DNA of 64,000 nucleotides, taken from Vespula vulgaris. Its lineage: Eukaryota; Arthropoda; Insecta; Hymenoptera; Vespidae. The translations under genes were made by a program, and so were the position numbers. The stretch is from positions 7,704,001 to 7,768,000 of the forward strand of contig NC_066588.1 in assembly GCF_905475345.1 (NCBI RefSeq). The letters run 5' to 3'. Positions 24,768-37,300 of the stretch are shown one piece after another (position 1 is the stretch's first letter; every line of letters begins with the position of its first letter). The notes below the pieces were generated by a model that was not told where the DNA came from, did no database searches, and worked only from the letters and a program-made list of their open reading frames with translations.

Positions 24768-27700
24768 TTAATGTGTTACAAATGGTTTTGTGATCTTACA
24801 AATTGTTACAATGCTTTTTTTTTTTTTTTGACAATAGAAAATTTAAAATACGAAGATCTTTTATTTATATTTAAAAATCGTAGGATCGATTACTATCGAT
24901 ATAGACGATTCTGTAATGCAATATTACAATATTTTTATCGATAATAAGATATTCAAGAGACGAAGCTTTCATTTGCATTTAGGTTTTGGTGTCTCAAAGA
25001 GAATGTATAATGCATAATGTATTTAAAGTATTTTATAGGAAGGATGTTTGTACGATCAAAATTATGTAATTGAACGAAAGTATCGAACATAGGAGAGAGA
25101 CTGAGAGACATTTTTTTTTAGTTTTATTTCGATTATTTGTCGATCTTTCAAATATGCGAAGGTGGATCGCGTTCATAGGTTATTTTTAGGTTATTTATAA
25201 TATGGCTGCCTAAATCAACCATACTATAACTTGGTATAATGATTGTAACCTTACGCATGATTTTATTTATTGCTTCGAGAAACCAGAGAAGCCGGTTGGT
25301 TGGTCGGTCGGTCGTTTGTGTGTATATGTGTATTTCAGACTGTCGAGGCCTTAACCTAAATTTGTTTCACGTTCGAAAAGTATACGTGCTGGGATTTCCA
25401 AACGAAATCGAAGGAGATATACAAACGATTGACCAAGAAAAAAAATTATTAAGACTTGTATCGATCCTTCGCGCGTTTCCTTTGTGTCCTTCATAAGAGG
25501 TTTCATTGTGTATATATGTGTTTATGTGTGTGTGCGTGTATTGTGTATGTTTTCGTTTTTTGCATTAATAATAATAAGAATTAATAGTTAATATAGTTCT
25601 GTAAGTATATACAAATATCTATAATCTAATAATTTATAATAGTTTCATAGGTATTGTATTATAGCTATATGTAGTATATATTTCTTTTTTTTTTTTTTTT
25701 TTTTCATTAGATAATTAGAATTTAGATAATATAGAAGTATAGGATTAGCGAGTAAATATAATGCCAAAGCAAGGAAAATTATTCCAAGAGAAAGATAAAA
25801 TGATACAGGTATCATGAAGTGTTATATTATTAGTAATGAACTTGGACATGAAGCAATTGTTTGCATTACATAATTAGCATTCATTTTCTTGTTCTTTTTT
25901 ATTTTTGTCTTATACCATGAACAAAAAAATCATTTCTTTATTTATATTAAGAATTATCACTCGGGTTCAATTTTTTCGAAACTTCCGAAAGATAATACAA
26001 GAATCCAATGTGTTAATAGTCGTATCAGAAAAAAAACTTTGGAAAAAATTTTCCAATATCATTTATATCGTTGATATTCAAGCATACGTTCCATGTAGAG
26101 ATCCATCAATACGTATGAATTTGAATTTAATTCGAGAGACACTTCGTGCAATGTCACATTTAAATCTGGCATAAAATCAGGTCAAGCTTTTTATTTGTAA
26201 TATTTGTGAATGGTAGGAAACGTATTGTATCCAATATATGTTTTTTTTTCCCTCGATAAGAGATGCAAACATAAAATAATTCCCAATTAGGATTAGGTAT
26301 GTACTTATGTACGATTACTTACGTTATCGTTATCGTTAGTAGAACCTCTCGAATGGCTATGAATTCACGGTCGTTACGAAGCAATTAGAACGCAAATAGA
26401 AAATTCTTTGCTTTTTTCTTTTTTTTTTCGATGCGTTACTAAATGTTTTTCAAAGTCAATGGAATGTTTCTTCTTTCTTATTCGACTCTCTGAAACTACA
26501 TTTGCAACTGAACTGTAACTTAACTGTAATAACGGGGAATAATGCTATGCAATCTTATGCAATTTCACGAACTGAAACTTCAACCTGAAACTTCAAGTAT
26601 ATATATATCTATGTATATAACTTATAAAAATTGTATTTCAACTTCGAGATATAAATTTGATTTCCATATTTTTTCCCTTTAAATCTACGACTAAATAAAA
26701 CGTAATAAAACTTCAAAACATTATAGATTTTTTGTCCTAATGTCTATCATCATTATGTGCTTATTTTCGAAACATTTTGTTCTTATAAATATCAAAGTTC
26801 ATACGTCGAAGTTGTTAATGCGATTTTAATAAAACCTATCATCCAGACAAACCCTGATGACGTCAATTCAGAGAAAATATTACTTTTTCCTCAGCTGATC
26901 ATCTTGGTGTGTCTTCTTTCGATTGTATTCATTGACACAAGTGAATCAATATGTATTTTCGTAATCGATCTCGATAAATTTGTAAATTATGTCCATCGCG
27001 TTTTCTTTTGATTAACACGTTATCTTTCTTCGATTTCTCTCTTTTTTTTTTTCTTTTATCTATCCCTCTCTTTCTCTCTTTCAAAAAAAAAAAAAAAAAA
27101 AAGATAAATGTTAAACATCATACGTTCAAGTAATACGCATGTCCAATTATTCTTTTTTATATTTTTTTTTCTATTATTTTTACAACACAATAGCCATAGT
27201 TACATCAACATTGATGAGGTAAGAACTCGAGAGGAATGACTGCAAATAAGAAATGACTCATCGTTCCTTATCGAATAAAAACAATTGTTTTTCTATGTAA
27301 TTATACATTGACAGGCCGAGGCTAATTATTTTTCTGACTTGACTGTAAAATAAGTCCACTGTCAATGTACATTGTTTGAAATTTCAAATTTTCGCGCGTT
27401 TTACGGAAAACGTACGAAAGTATACGAAGGAAATGCGCGGGAAACATTTGAATATCACGAACGTCCTTGATTTATAGAATTGTTTTTATGATTTACATTC
27501 GATATCAATCATTTGAAGTTCGTCTATAATATTTTCTTTTCTCTTTCATAAACCTTATCCATATTACGTATATACATATACTTTGTGTTTAATACCTATA
27601 TCTTATCGCATATTTCTTGCTTATTAGAATTGTTTGTTGAGTTTTAGATAAGGGAGCATTCTTTACCAATAAAATCGATAATCCAGATCGAGAAGCGACA

Positions 27701-30357
27701 ATGAATTTTCATGATCATTTTTCATTCACATATTCTTATTACATTATTATTTGCCTATCTATTTCAATTCTTTTTATTTACTTATTTATTATTATTTTTT
27801 TTTTTCCTTTCGTCTTCGTTCTCATTCAGGTTGCACACAAGACGTTATCACAAATCGTTCCAACTTTCAACAACGTAGTCAGCCAGCTGAGCGAATCAAA
27901 GCTTTCTAACGCTTTCAAAATAAAGAAACCGAGATGCTCGCACCTTTCTTTCACTGGTTGCCTTGCTCCACTGATTTGGAAAGTCATGAACACACACACA
28001 CACGTGTGTGTGTGTATATGTACAAATTACGTAGTTTTTCTTGACGAGGAAAAAAAATATTTATTGATAATTAATGAAGATATTCTTTTTTCTTTGTAAG
28101 AAAAAGATGAGGAAAATTGATTTGTTATTATGTGAATAATGTTAGATGGTTAAAGAAATAGATTCGAATGGAAAAATATCGACGTTTTTACAACAGAGAC
28201 CACGAGATCCACTTAAATTCCGAGATCCGTTTCTTGCTTGATACAAGAATGCGAAAGGGGTGATAGTGAAAACCAAGTAGATGGATATACTCGAGCACGT
28301 GCTAAAGGAGTAATATGCTGACCTTGCGATAAGATCGTTATCTTCACTTTTAAAATTAGGATACTATCTTAACGAAGTTCTGAGGTGCTGTCGCTGCTAT
28401 TCTTTAATAGAAAGAAATCAAAAAGAAACAATAAGAAAAAAATAATTTGAATTAGAAACAAGGTGTTATAATAATTATGTTTTCTTTTTCTTTTTGAAAT
28501 ATTATTATTTGAATCAGTCGTCGTATTCCGTTCCTAAGACGGAAATCAGTTAACATTGTTCGCTCGTACAAATAATTTCGTGAAATAGATATATTCGCGA
28601 AATATAAAACGATCTCTCGGTTTCTAAGACAATTTACTAATTTTGTTTTATTAGCTGTGTTTGAACTTACAGGTCCTAATGCAGAATAAACACATTTGTC
28701 GGAGAGTCTTAAACAAACGTGCCGTGAGGAAATAGTTAAAGTCAGATTAGAATGCGACCCGAGGAATATTTATCTAAAAAAAAAAAAAAAATAATTTGTG
28801 AATGAGATAACTGGTTTACGTCTTAAGGAAGGAACACGTTGTAAAATCTATTCTACCTTTCATTTCTTCGAAAATAACACTACCTGTTATAGTTGTATAG
28901 TAATGGAAAACGATTTGACCGAGATTTCACAGAGTACCGATAAATGACGTGCACCGTTTCAGATTCAACTTCAGTCTTCCTCTTCTTTCTAACTCTAACT
29001 CTAAGTCTAACTCTAACTCTAATTCTAACTCTAACTTTGACTCTAATTCTCCACACTCGGTATTTTACGTTTCTTCGAAGAGACGACATAGCGAATGCGT
29101 TGTGTTACATCATCGTTGCCGTAACAGAAGATTTACAGTTTGCGCAGAGTCGAGCTTAAATCAACAACATTGACTTATTTCTTTTTTTCTTTTTTTTTTA
29201 AAGACTTTAATGCGACCATTTCGAGAAATTTGTGCCTTTAAAGGAATTTCTCTCATGAGCAATGAAGTTATTTTTACAATACCCGTTAGACGAATGTCTC
29301 TCTTCGAATCGTGAACCTTTTTTTTCCTTTTCCTTGGTATTCGTGCGTATATTAATTTATCTACTTTATTTTACGTAATAAAACCAAGGTCAGTCTTAAC
29401 TTATCGGAAAGTCGCGTAAATAAAGATTCGTTATTTTGTTTTTCTTTTTTTTTTTTTCCTATTTTAAGAATAACTTGCACTCGATATAAAAACTTGGTAT
29501 AAAAACTTCGTTGTTTTAAATCATAGAACTCTCTTCTTCGAAGTAAGAAGTAACCATTGACGGTACTCTCCCGTTACGGTTGCTTATGTAACGTGGTAAA
29601 ATGAGCAGCTTGCTGCTTCCAATATGCTTGGCCTCTAATCGAATTATGTCTCTCTCTCTTTCTCTTTCTCTATGTATGTGTTTGTCTCGTCATTTTGTTG
29701 AGTAAAGAGAAAGAGAATATGGTATTTGGTATGATTCATTCGAAAGATATCTCTCGATGAAAAATATCATTGAATTCGTTGCACAAAGTTTCATATTAGA
29801 AAAAACCGAATTATTGAAATTATTTTTCTCTTTTTTCTTTGTTTTTTTTCCCCTTTTCTTTTCCTATTTTTCTCGACAATAATATTAGAAATATTTGATA
29901 TGTTCTGATTGCGCGAAGAAATCTTGAGCAAAACGTTCGACAATCGTAGCATAATTATCGCAATATTATCGCAATATTTCTCGACATTTATTGTTCTTTT
30001 CTTTTGCAATATATCTCGGATGATAAATCGTGTACTTTGTTCGGTATACTTATTCTGATATATCTCAGAAATATATTATACTACTAAATTTGTAATCCTA
30101 CAGGAACGGAAGAAAATCCGCTGCATCGTCGATAAATCCGAGACACGTCAATTTGTGATTGGACTCTTTCTCGATTGACCTTGAAAGCTACATATGTGTG
30201 TTGTGTATCTGGCTATGAGCGCGTGCGCACGTGTATGTTTGCATATATGTATGCATGTGTGTATGCACGCGTTCTTCTTTCATGTATCAAGCATTACCAC
30301 TTGATGAGACACAGCTGTGTTGACGTTATTTTTATCTTTTCTTTCTTGTTTTTTTTT

Positions 30358-30405
<48 letters not shown>

Positions 30406-33400
30406 TATGTAATCGAATTTAATTAAAAAAAAAAAAAAAAAAGAAAGAAAAAGAGAAAAAAAGTCATTCATCGAGAAGAAAGATCAACGATTGAATTTCT
30501 TCATCGAGTTTGAACAAATGTTGACCAAGTGATTTGATTTTTAATAAAATAAAAAATCGTCGTTCGAGTTGAATCGAATTTTGTGTTAACACATTCGCAT
30601 ATATGCATGTATATGTGTTGAAAGATATTATATCGAGTATTGGCGAACAAAAAAACAGGATAAAGAAGAATATACGATTAAATGACGAATGCGTGAAGCT
30701 TCGAGAGGAGCAACGAGGAAGAGAAGTCGCTGGTTGGATAGTAACGTTTACGTTGCACCGATTGTGCGAGTGGCGCCAGTAGCGTAACAAGGCCTTGAAT
30801 GGGGCCATCGAATAATCCTCTTTCAAATTGCAGTCTTTCAATTATATATATGTGTATATATATATACACACACATATATATATAATTACACATATATATA
30901 AATTACACATATATAAATTATACACGCATACACACACATTATCATTGAAGCCTTCAATTGTACCGTATTTCGTCATATGACTTACTATGATTTCTTTTTA
31001 TTTTATTGTTGTCTTAATAATTTTCTCCAATAATCTTTTTATTTTATATATATATATATATATTTAATATCTTTTATTATTAAATGTCTAATACATTAAA
31101 AAAAAAGAACGAAAGAAAGAAAAAGCTGCGCAGGAAAATTATCGAAGATCGATAAATCGAACGATAGTAAAAATTATTCAGGGAAATTTGAATTAATTCG
31201 TAAAAAATTATTATTCATTTCCAAGAGGTATGCATGCAAATAAGTTTGCTCATGTGAATCATGTAAGACCTTCAATTTCTTTTCTCAAAGTCTTCTCTCG
31301 TTTGATCGTACACACCGTCGGAGAGAACGTTTGAATATTGATCGGGACGTTTGTATAAAAAATGAAGAAGTTACTTTCGCGTATAGGACCTTCGATACGA
31401 AGAGTTTACTTCCTTTCTTCCTTTTATGATACAGGTTGGACCAAAAGTTCTTAAGTGAATTTTTACAAGACGATAACTTTTTTGCCTGAGACTTTGCAGA
31501 CTAATCTTTTTTTCTCTTTTAGATTGTAAAAATAGTCGAAAAAACTGAAGGATTTTTGGCACATCCCGTATAAAATCTATTCACTTTAAATCTCAACGTG
31601 CGGATAACTAAATATAATTATGCGTAGGAGAGTTAAGGCAAACAAGAAAGACATGTCCACCGTTCACGCTTCGAAGAATTTCTGGTTACGGTCGTCTCGC
31701 CTCTGCTAGCACGACCTTCATCGTCTTCTTGTTGGTAGTGTTGAATCATATCGTCCCGTTGTATTAATTATCCTCGACTTGTACTAATTATCCTTATGAA
31801 GATATTCTTACAAAATATATGATTCATAATTTGTATTGTATATTTGATTTATCGTAGACACGAAAAAACAATATTGTTTATCAATATTTATATATTAATC
31901 TCTTTTTTTAAAACATTACGTGTCATGACCGGTTGTCAATTCGTCTGTTATTTTCTTCCTTTTCTTATTATCATTAATATGTTTTCGTTGTATTGCGAAG
32001 CGCATAATATGTTAAAAGTCACAAAAAAATTATTTAATAATACAATCAATATTCAATATGAAGAGACGATTTCAAGAAATAAACATTCGAGTGGTGCCAT
32101 CTATTTATTAATTTTTTTTTTATCAATAAAACAGATATACATATATGAGAGATATAAATGTTAGGATCTTTTAGTTTACTTTTGAATTTTAAAAGCGATT
32201 AAATAGTGAACGAGTGGACGTGTAGATTTTGCAAAGAGAAAGAGAGTGGAAATAAAAACAAAAGAAGTGTAAAAGAGAGGGGATGCAAAAAGAGAGAGAG
32301 AGGGAGGGAGGGAGGGAGGAAGGGAGGGAAACTTTCAACATCATTTTATATACATACTACAACTATGCTCCTCCTTCTTCCGCACTTTCAAATTCCGGAC
32401 GTTCGTGTACACGTTCATCGTTGTTCCTGTTTGTTGTATGGCGACTGCGTTTGTCGGCTCGAAAGAGATTAATTTAGAGTTATGAATCGAATGCGGAGGA
32501 CGATCGAGGAGGAGTTATGTAAAAGTATGTTTACTGCGAACTCGAAAGTTCCTGTCCTTTGTTTTACGATACAATGTCCGCTAAATTCAAGATTGTTTTC
32601 TCTTTCTCTCTCTCTTTTTCTCTCTCTCTCTCTTTTTCTCTCTCCCCCCTCTCTCTTTCTCTCTCTTTCGTTTGCAAACTTGTTGCGCCTTTTATCATGC
32701 CATCAACAGGTCCTACGAAACTACATATTTACGATCGTCATTTCTCCGCAGTTAAAAACGAACTTATTAAAGTAATAAATACGAATTATATACAATCTTT
32801 TCTCGGAAATATCAATCATAAATACATACCTTATCGTGAAAGATTTTTTGAGATTCGAAATGATAATAAATTTTCCGAACGATTTTAATTAATTTCGTAA
32901 GATTATCGATCGATTATCGTATATGTGTTTATATTTATGATATATGATTAATAAATAAATTATATCTATGATTGTTTTATATAACAATATATTATATCAA
33001 TATATATATATATAATTAATATATAAAATAATTACGTTAAACATAAAATAGTGTGTGCGTTCGTGTAAAACGAAACAAAAAAAAAGTTGTATGTAGTTCA
33101 ATCTTGCTTACCAAAGATCGGTACGCGTGCACCGACGTGACATTGGTTAATTGTAAACTACGAATCGCGACGAGCAGTTACATCGTGTGTAAGCATTGAA
33201 AATGATTTCCTGCAACTGACTCGTTGATACTTCCTGTCGGCGATGGTACATACCGCAATTACACTCGTCTCCTCCCATCGCTTTTTTTCTCTCCTTTTTT
33301 TTTTTCTTTTCTATACATCGGGAAATTACATTCTGCGGAAACGCAGAATATTTTCACGAACGTGATACGTCAATAAGATATACGAGAGAAAATTCTCTGT

Positions 33401-34240
33401 CTTCTTAACGTATGATATTTCATTTATCAAAAAGAAAAGGAAAAGATGATGGTGCTACTCGTGACTTCCGAAATTTTAAACTCGATGGAAGGTTGAACAA
33501 AAAAAAAAAAAAAAAAGAAAAAAGAAAAAGAAAGAAAGAAAATGAAAGTAAGAAGAAGACATCGTTGAAATGTCACCTGTTAACCATGACCTTCGTTCTG
33601 GATGTTAGAGCGTGATATGACGTGGGCTTCCGGCTTGCGGATATTACGTTCCTGGTGTATGACTACTCCATAGAAATACGAGTAGAGTCTGGAAAGCAGA
33701 ACAGGCTGTATTCGTGAAGGTCATGGAAACTTAGCCTCGGCCAGACTCTTTTGATTTGATTAAAGGAAGCCAGTGCGGTGTGTATCGTACGTGGTTATAG
33801 ATAGATTCATAGATAAATAGATAAATAGTTAGATAGATAGAGTCCTCTTCTTTATCCAAGTAGTATGTTATAATAGTATGTACCGTGTTCGTTGTCGTCG
33901 GCATGTACCACGATATCGTGGGGTTTACGACCGTCTACAACCTTCGTTCCTTCGTACGTATCTACATAACTATGATTCCTACTGGCATCTACTATTGAGA
34001 TCAACGCACGCGGTCTCTCTTCTATTTTAAAACGAATTCTACGAATGCTAAATGCCTTACCACGTTGAATACATTTAGAGAAGACGTAAGCAAATGTATA
34101 TTTCTTTTCAAAGTTTATCAAAACTTTCGATAGATGTCACTTTGTTTAGTTTACATTTGAAGTAGATTACTTAGTTAAGTTTGTGTAGAAGTTAAGTTGC
34201 TGATCGTCTTCATTTTATTATTAGAAATGTCGTTCTCTCC

Positions 34241-34333
<93 letters not shown>

Positions 34334-37300
34334 CCCTCTCTGTCTCTCTTTCATCCAATTTCAAACGTAACAGTTTCGTTGACCTCTCTCATGCATTTCT
34401 CTTGAATCTCTCAATGTAGACTCAAGCAAGATTTGTCCGTCATTGACTGAATCTACCAAAGATTGTTTCTTTATCTCGAATTTAAATTTCTTCCGTTTTT
34501 TTCCCTAATTTCTTCAACTCATTAACTATCCAGGTCATATAGAATGGGTACGAGCAAATAAAATATTGTTTGCCGTTCGTCTCGGTTCCTTTTATCGATT
34601 TGACGCACGATTTTCTTATATTCTCGTATTTCTAATTAAACGATAAGCAGATATCTCGCTAATGACGTAGATATCTACAATGGCTTGTTTCGATGGGCTC
34701 ATAAGATGATATTATATATATTTTGTTTGTCTTAGAAAGAGAATATTATGTCTGCGATTATTCGAAAAATCGACTTTTAATTAAAGTGAAAATAAAAAAA
34801 AAAAAATAAAGAAACGAAGAAAAAATACATTCTATATCACTAATATATTAACGTAGATAGAATATCTAAATCATAAAAAAAGACGTTTGTGAACTGTAAA
34901 GAATATGTATTATAAATATTGAAGAGGCCAGTGCTAACAAATAAATCGACGTTGCCTGCAAAATTCAAGTTTGTCGTGCTAAACGTGCCGTAATTACGAT
35001 CTCCATGTTTTGTTGACTAACGAATAAAAGCACGTACATATATATACATACTTGTGTTAGCTCGTGATTAAATATCACGTTCTCGTAATTAAAGCTACGA
35101 TTAGGATCAACATTGGACGATTCATTTATTTTATTTTTTCTTCTCTTTTTCTTTCTTTTTTTTTTCTTCTCTTTTTTTCTGTAAACAGACAAGAAATTCT
35201 CGAACAAACGAAACGTCTCGTCTGTTTTTTTCCCCTTTCTTTTCCTTTTTCTTATCGACGTCGTTCAACTTCCTCAAGAAATATACCGAAGATCCTTAGG
35301 ATTTTTGTGTACGTACGCGACTATGCAAGCACAACGTAGTTTCAATAACGTGGGTTTGTTCTTCCGTTTTCTCCATCTCGAAGAAATTCTCTCGTAGGCA
35401 ATAGGAGGAGGAACTCCTCGCGTTCGAGGAAGCGTAGCTCTTCTTCATCTCGTGTAGTTTCTTCCAGACGAAAAAAAAGAAAGAAAGAAAGAAAGAACGA
35501 AAAAAAGAAAAAAATATCCTTCCGGCGAGACAGTCTCTATAAATAGGAGTACTAGAAATAGCCTTTCGCTTTATTTTCATTTTCGAACTATTATAGCCAA
35601 CGAACGTGTGCGCTTAGGGTACGTGTTACTTCCTCTAATCTTGTGAAAACTAAGTGATAAAATAAATAATGCGACGAGCGTGTTCCTCCGAAAATGGACT
35701 TCTTTTCGCTTGAAATAACAAAGATAAAAAATATTGGTTTAAATTCTCTCAGATTTAGAAGATTACAGATGAAATGAAAAGAAGAGAGAGAGAGAGAGAG
35801 AGAGAGAGAAGCGTAATGGTGTTTAAAGCACGGGATGTAAAATCCAAGAATATAGTATTTTAAGAGCAAAGATGTTAATTTATGATGGTCGTTCGCCGAT
35901 GAACATTTTGAAGATCAAATATCCTCATCGGAGAGTTTTCAAACACTTAAACAATTATCTAAGATAAACTGAAATAAAAAATACCAAAGGCAGGGAAAAC
36001 ATAAATTTAAACCTCTTATAGTAAAATAAATTGTTACGAAGTAATATTGACAGAAGAATTCAAGGCTGAAAACCTTCCATGAAGGCATCTGGTGATAAAA
36101 AATGCAGACAAAAATTCTCGCCAAGCTATTTGTTTATATTTCGTACTATTATACGTTTATTGCTTTTCCTCGGCTATAAACTTTCTTTTTTAATGACCAT
36201 TGAGAGTAGTAGAGTCGCGGCAATTCAAATTGTATATTCAGAACTTAAGTAATTTGTTACTAAGAACTCGGAACGTAGAGCAAAATTATTTCTTTCTTGG
36301 GGCGGAGGGATTTCACGCTTGCATGGACTTTTGAATGGTTTGTCGAGACTAGCAATGTTACGTAAGTAATTGAACTTACGTAATTGTAATTTGCATATTG
36401 TATCATTTAATGTTCACCGACACCTTACATCACTCTCGGTAGTAAATTATTCTTTACAAAAAGAATTTGAACTTGCTTCGGTCAAATTATGCTTGTGTTG
36501 CAAACCGTGTAAACAAAGATCTCCAGAAACTTTTACTCAAGGAAATGCGTAGTACCTTGACCGACGATGCCGACCTGTCATAACTTGATTATTATTATTT
36601 TATTATCTTGTTTTTCTCTTTAGGAATTAATTATTCATCTCACTGACGATTGTCTTTGTCTTTTTTGTTTCTAGAATTCCTTTGGCAGACCCGACGAGAT
36701 CGTAGCTGCTGAAACTTTAGCGAATCACAATCGCTGTAACAATTCCTTCGTTCACGACGTATTCCAGGCACAATTTCGATCTAGTCTTACGTGTCCGAGA
36801 TGTCACAGGCAATCAAACACGTTTGATCCGTTCCTTTGCGTGTCGGTACCAGTCCCACAAAATCATCGACAGATGAGTCTTTTTGTGAACGTTCTTTACA
36901 CATCTCAACAGCCACGACAAGTTAGGATCGGCGTCACCGTGAATCAAGCTGCGAACGTGAGGGAACTCAGAGAAATTTTAGCGAGTGACACCGGCATCGA
37001 AGAGAATCATATGTTGTTGACTGAAGTCCATGACGAAGGATTTCACAGGTACGTTGTTATCTACTTTTTTATCTTGTCCTCTCGTTTGATTGATATATCT
37101 CGTGAATTGATATTTAATCGGTTTAATACGAATTAATATTTTCTCGATATATGTTAAGTTTTGTATTCGTTTTTCTGTTTCATTAGGACATTCTCCGACT
37201 GCCAACCATTGTCTGTGATCACAGAAAACGATCCCCTTTACTGTATAGAACTACCGCAGTTGAAGGAGCCAACTGAACAGGCATACATTTTATTGGTATG

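Larger units (their letters stand above)
24067..36674 (+). other. 12.6-kb first intron of the USP gene
   Basis: It runs from donor GTGAGT at 24067 to acceptor TTTCTAG at 36674. Within it are a (GAC)n run at 24086-24118, AT tracts (24732-24764, 30360-30401, 31047-31063), a hexanucleotide array, a MITE, a CT tract, a possible small exon at 27830 and a copied piece of USP coding sequence. No independent gene was recognised; open frames inside are low-complexity or AT-rich. Confidence 0.75.

Noticed and set aside
31928..32164. Short frame with a signal-peptide-like start (MTGCQFVCYFLPFLIIINMF)
   Set aside because: The hydrophobic start is expected by chance in T-rich DNA. The rest is low-complexity, and it lies inside the USP intron without splice or promoter signals.
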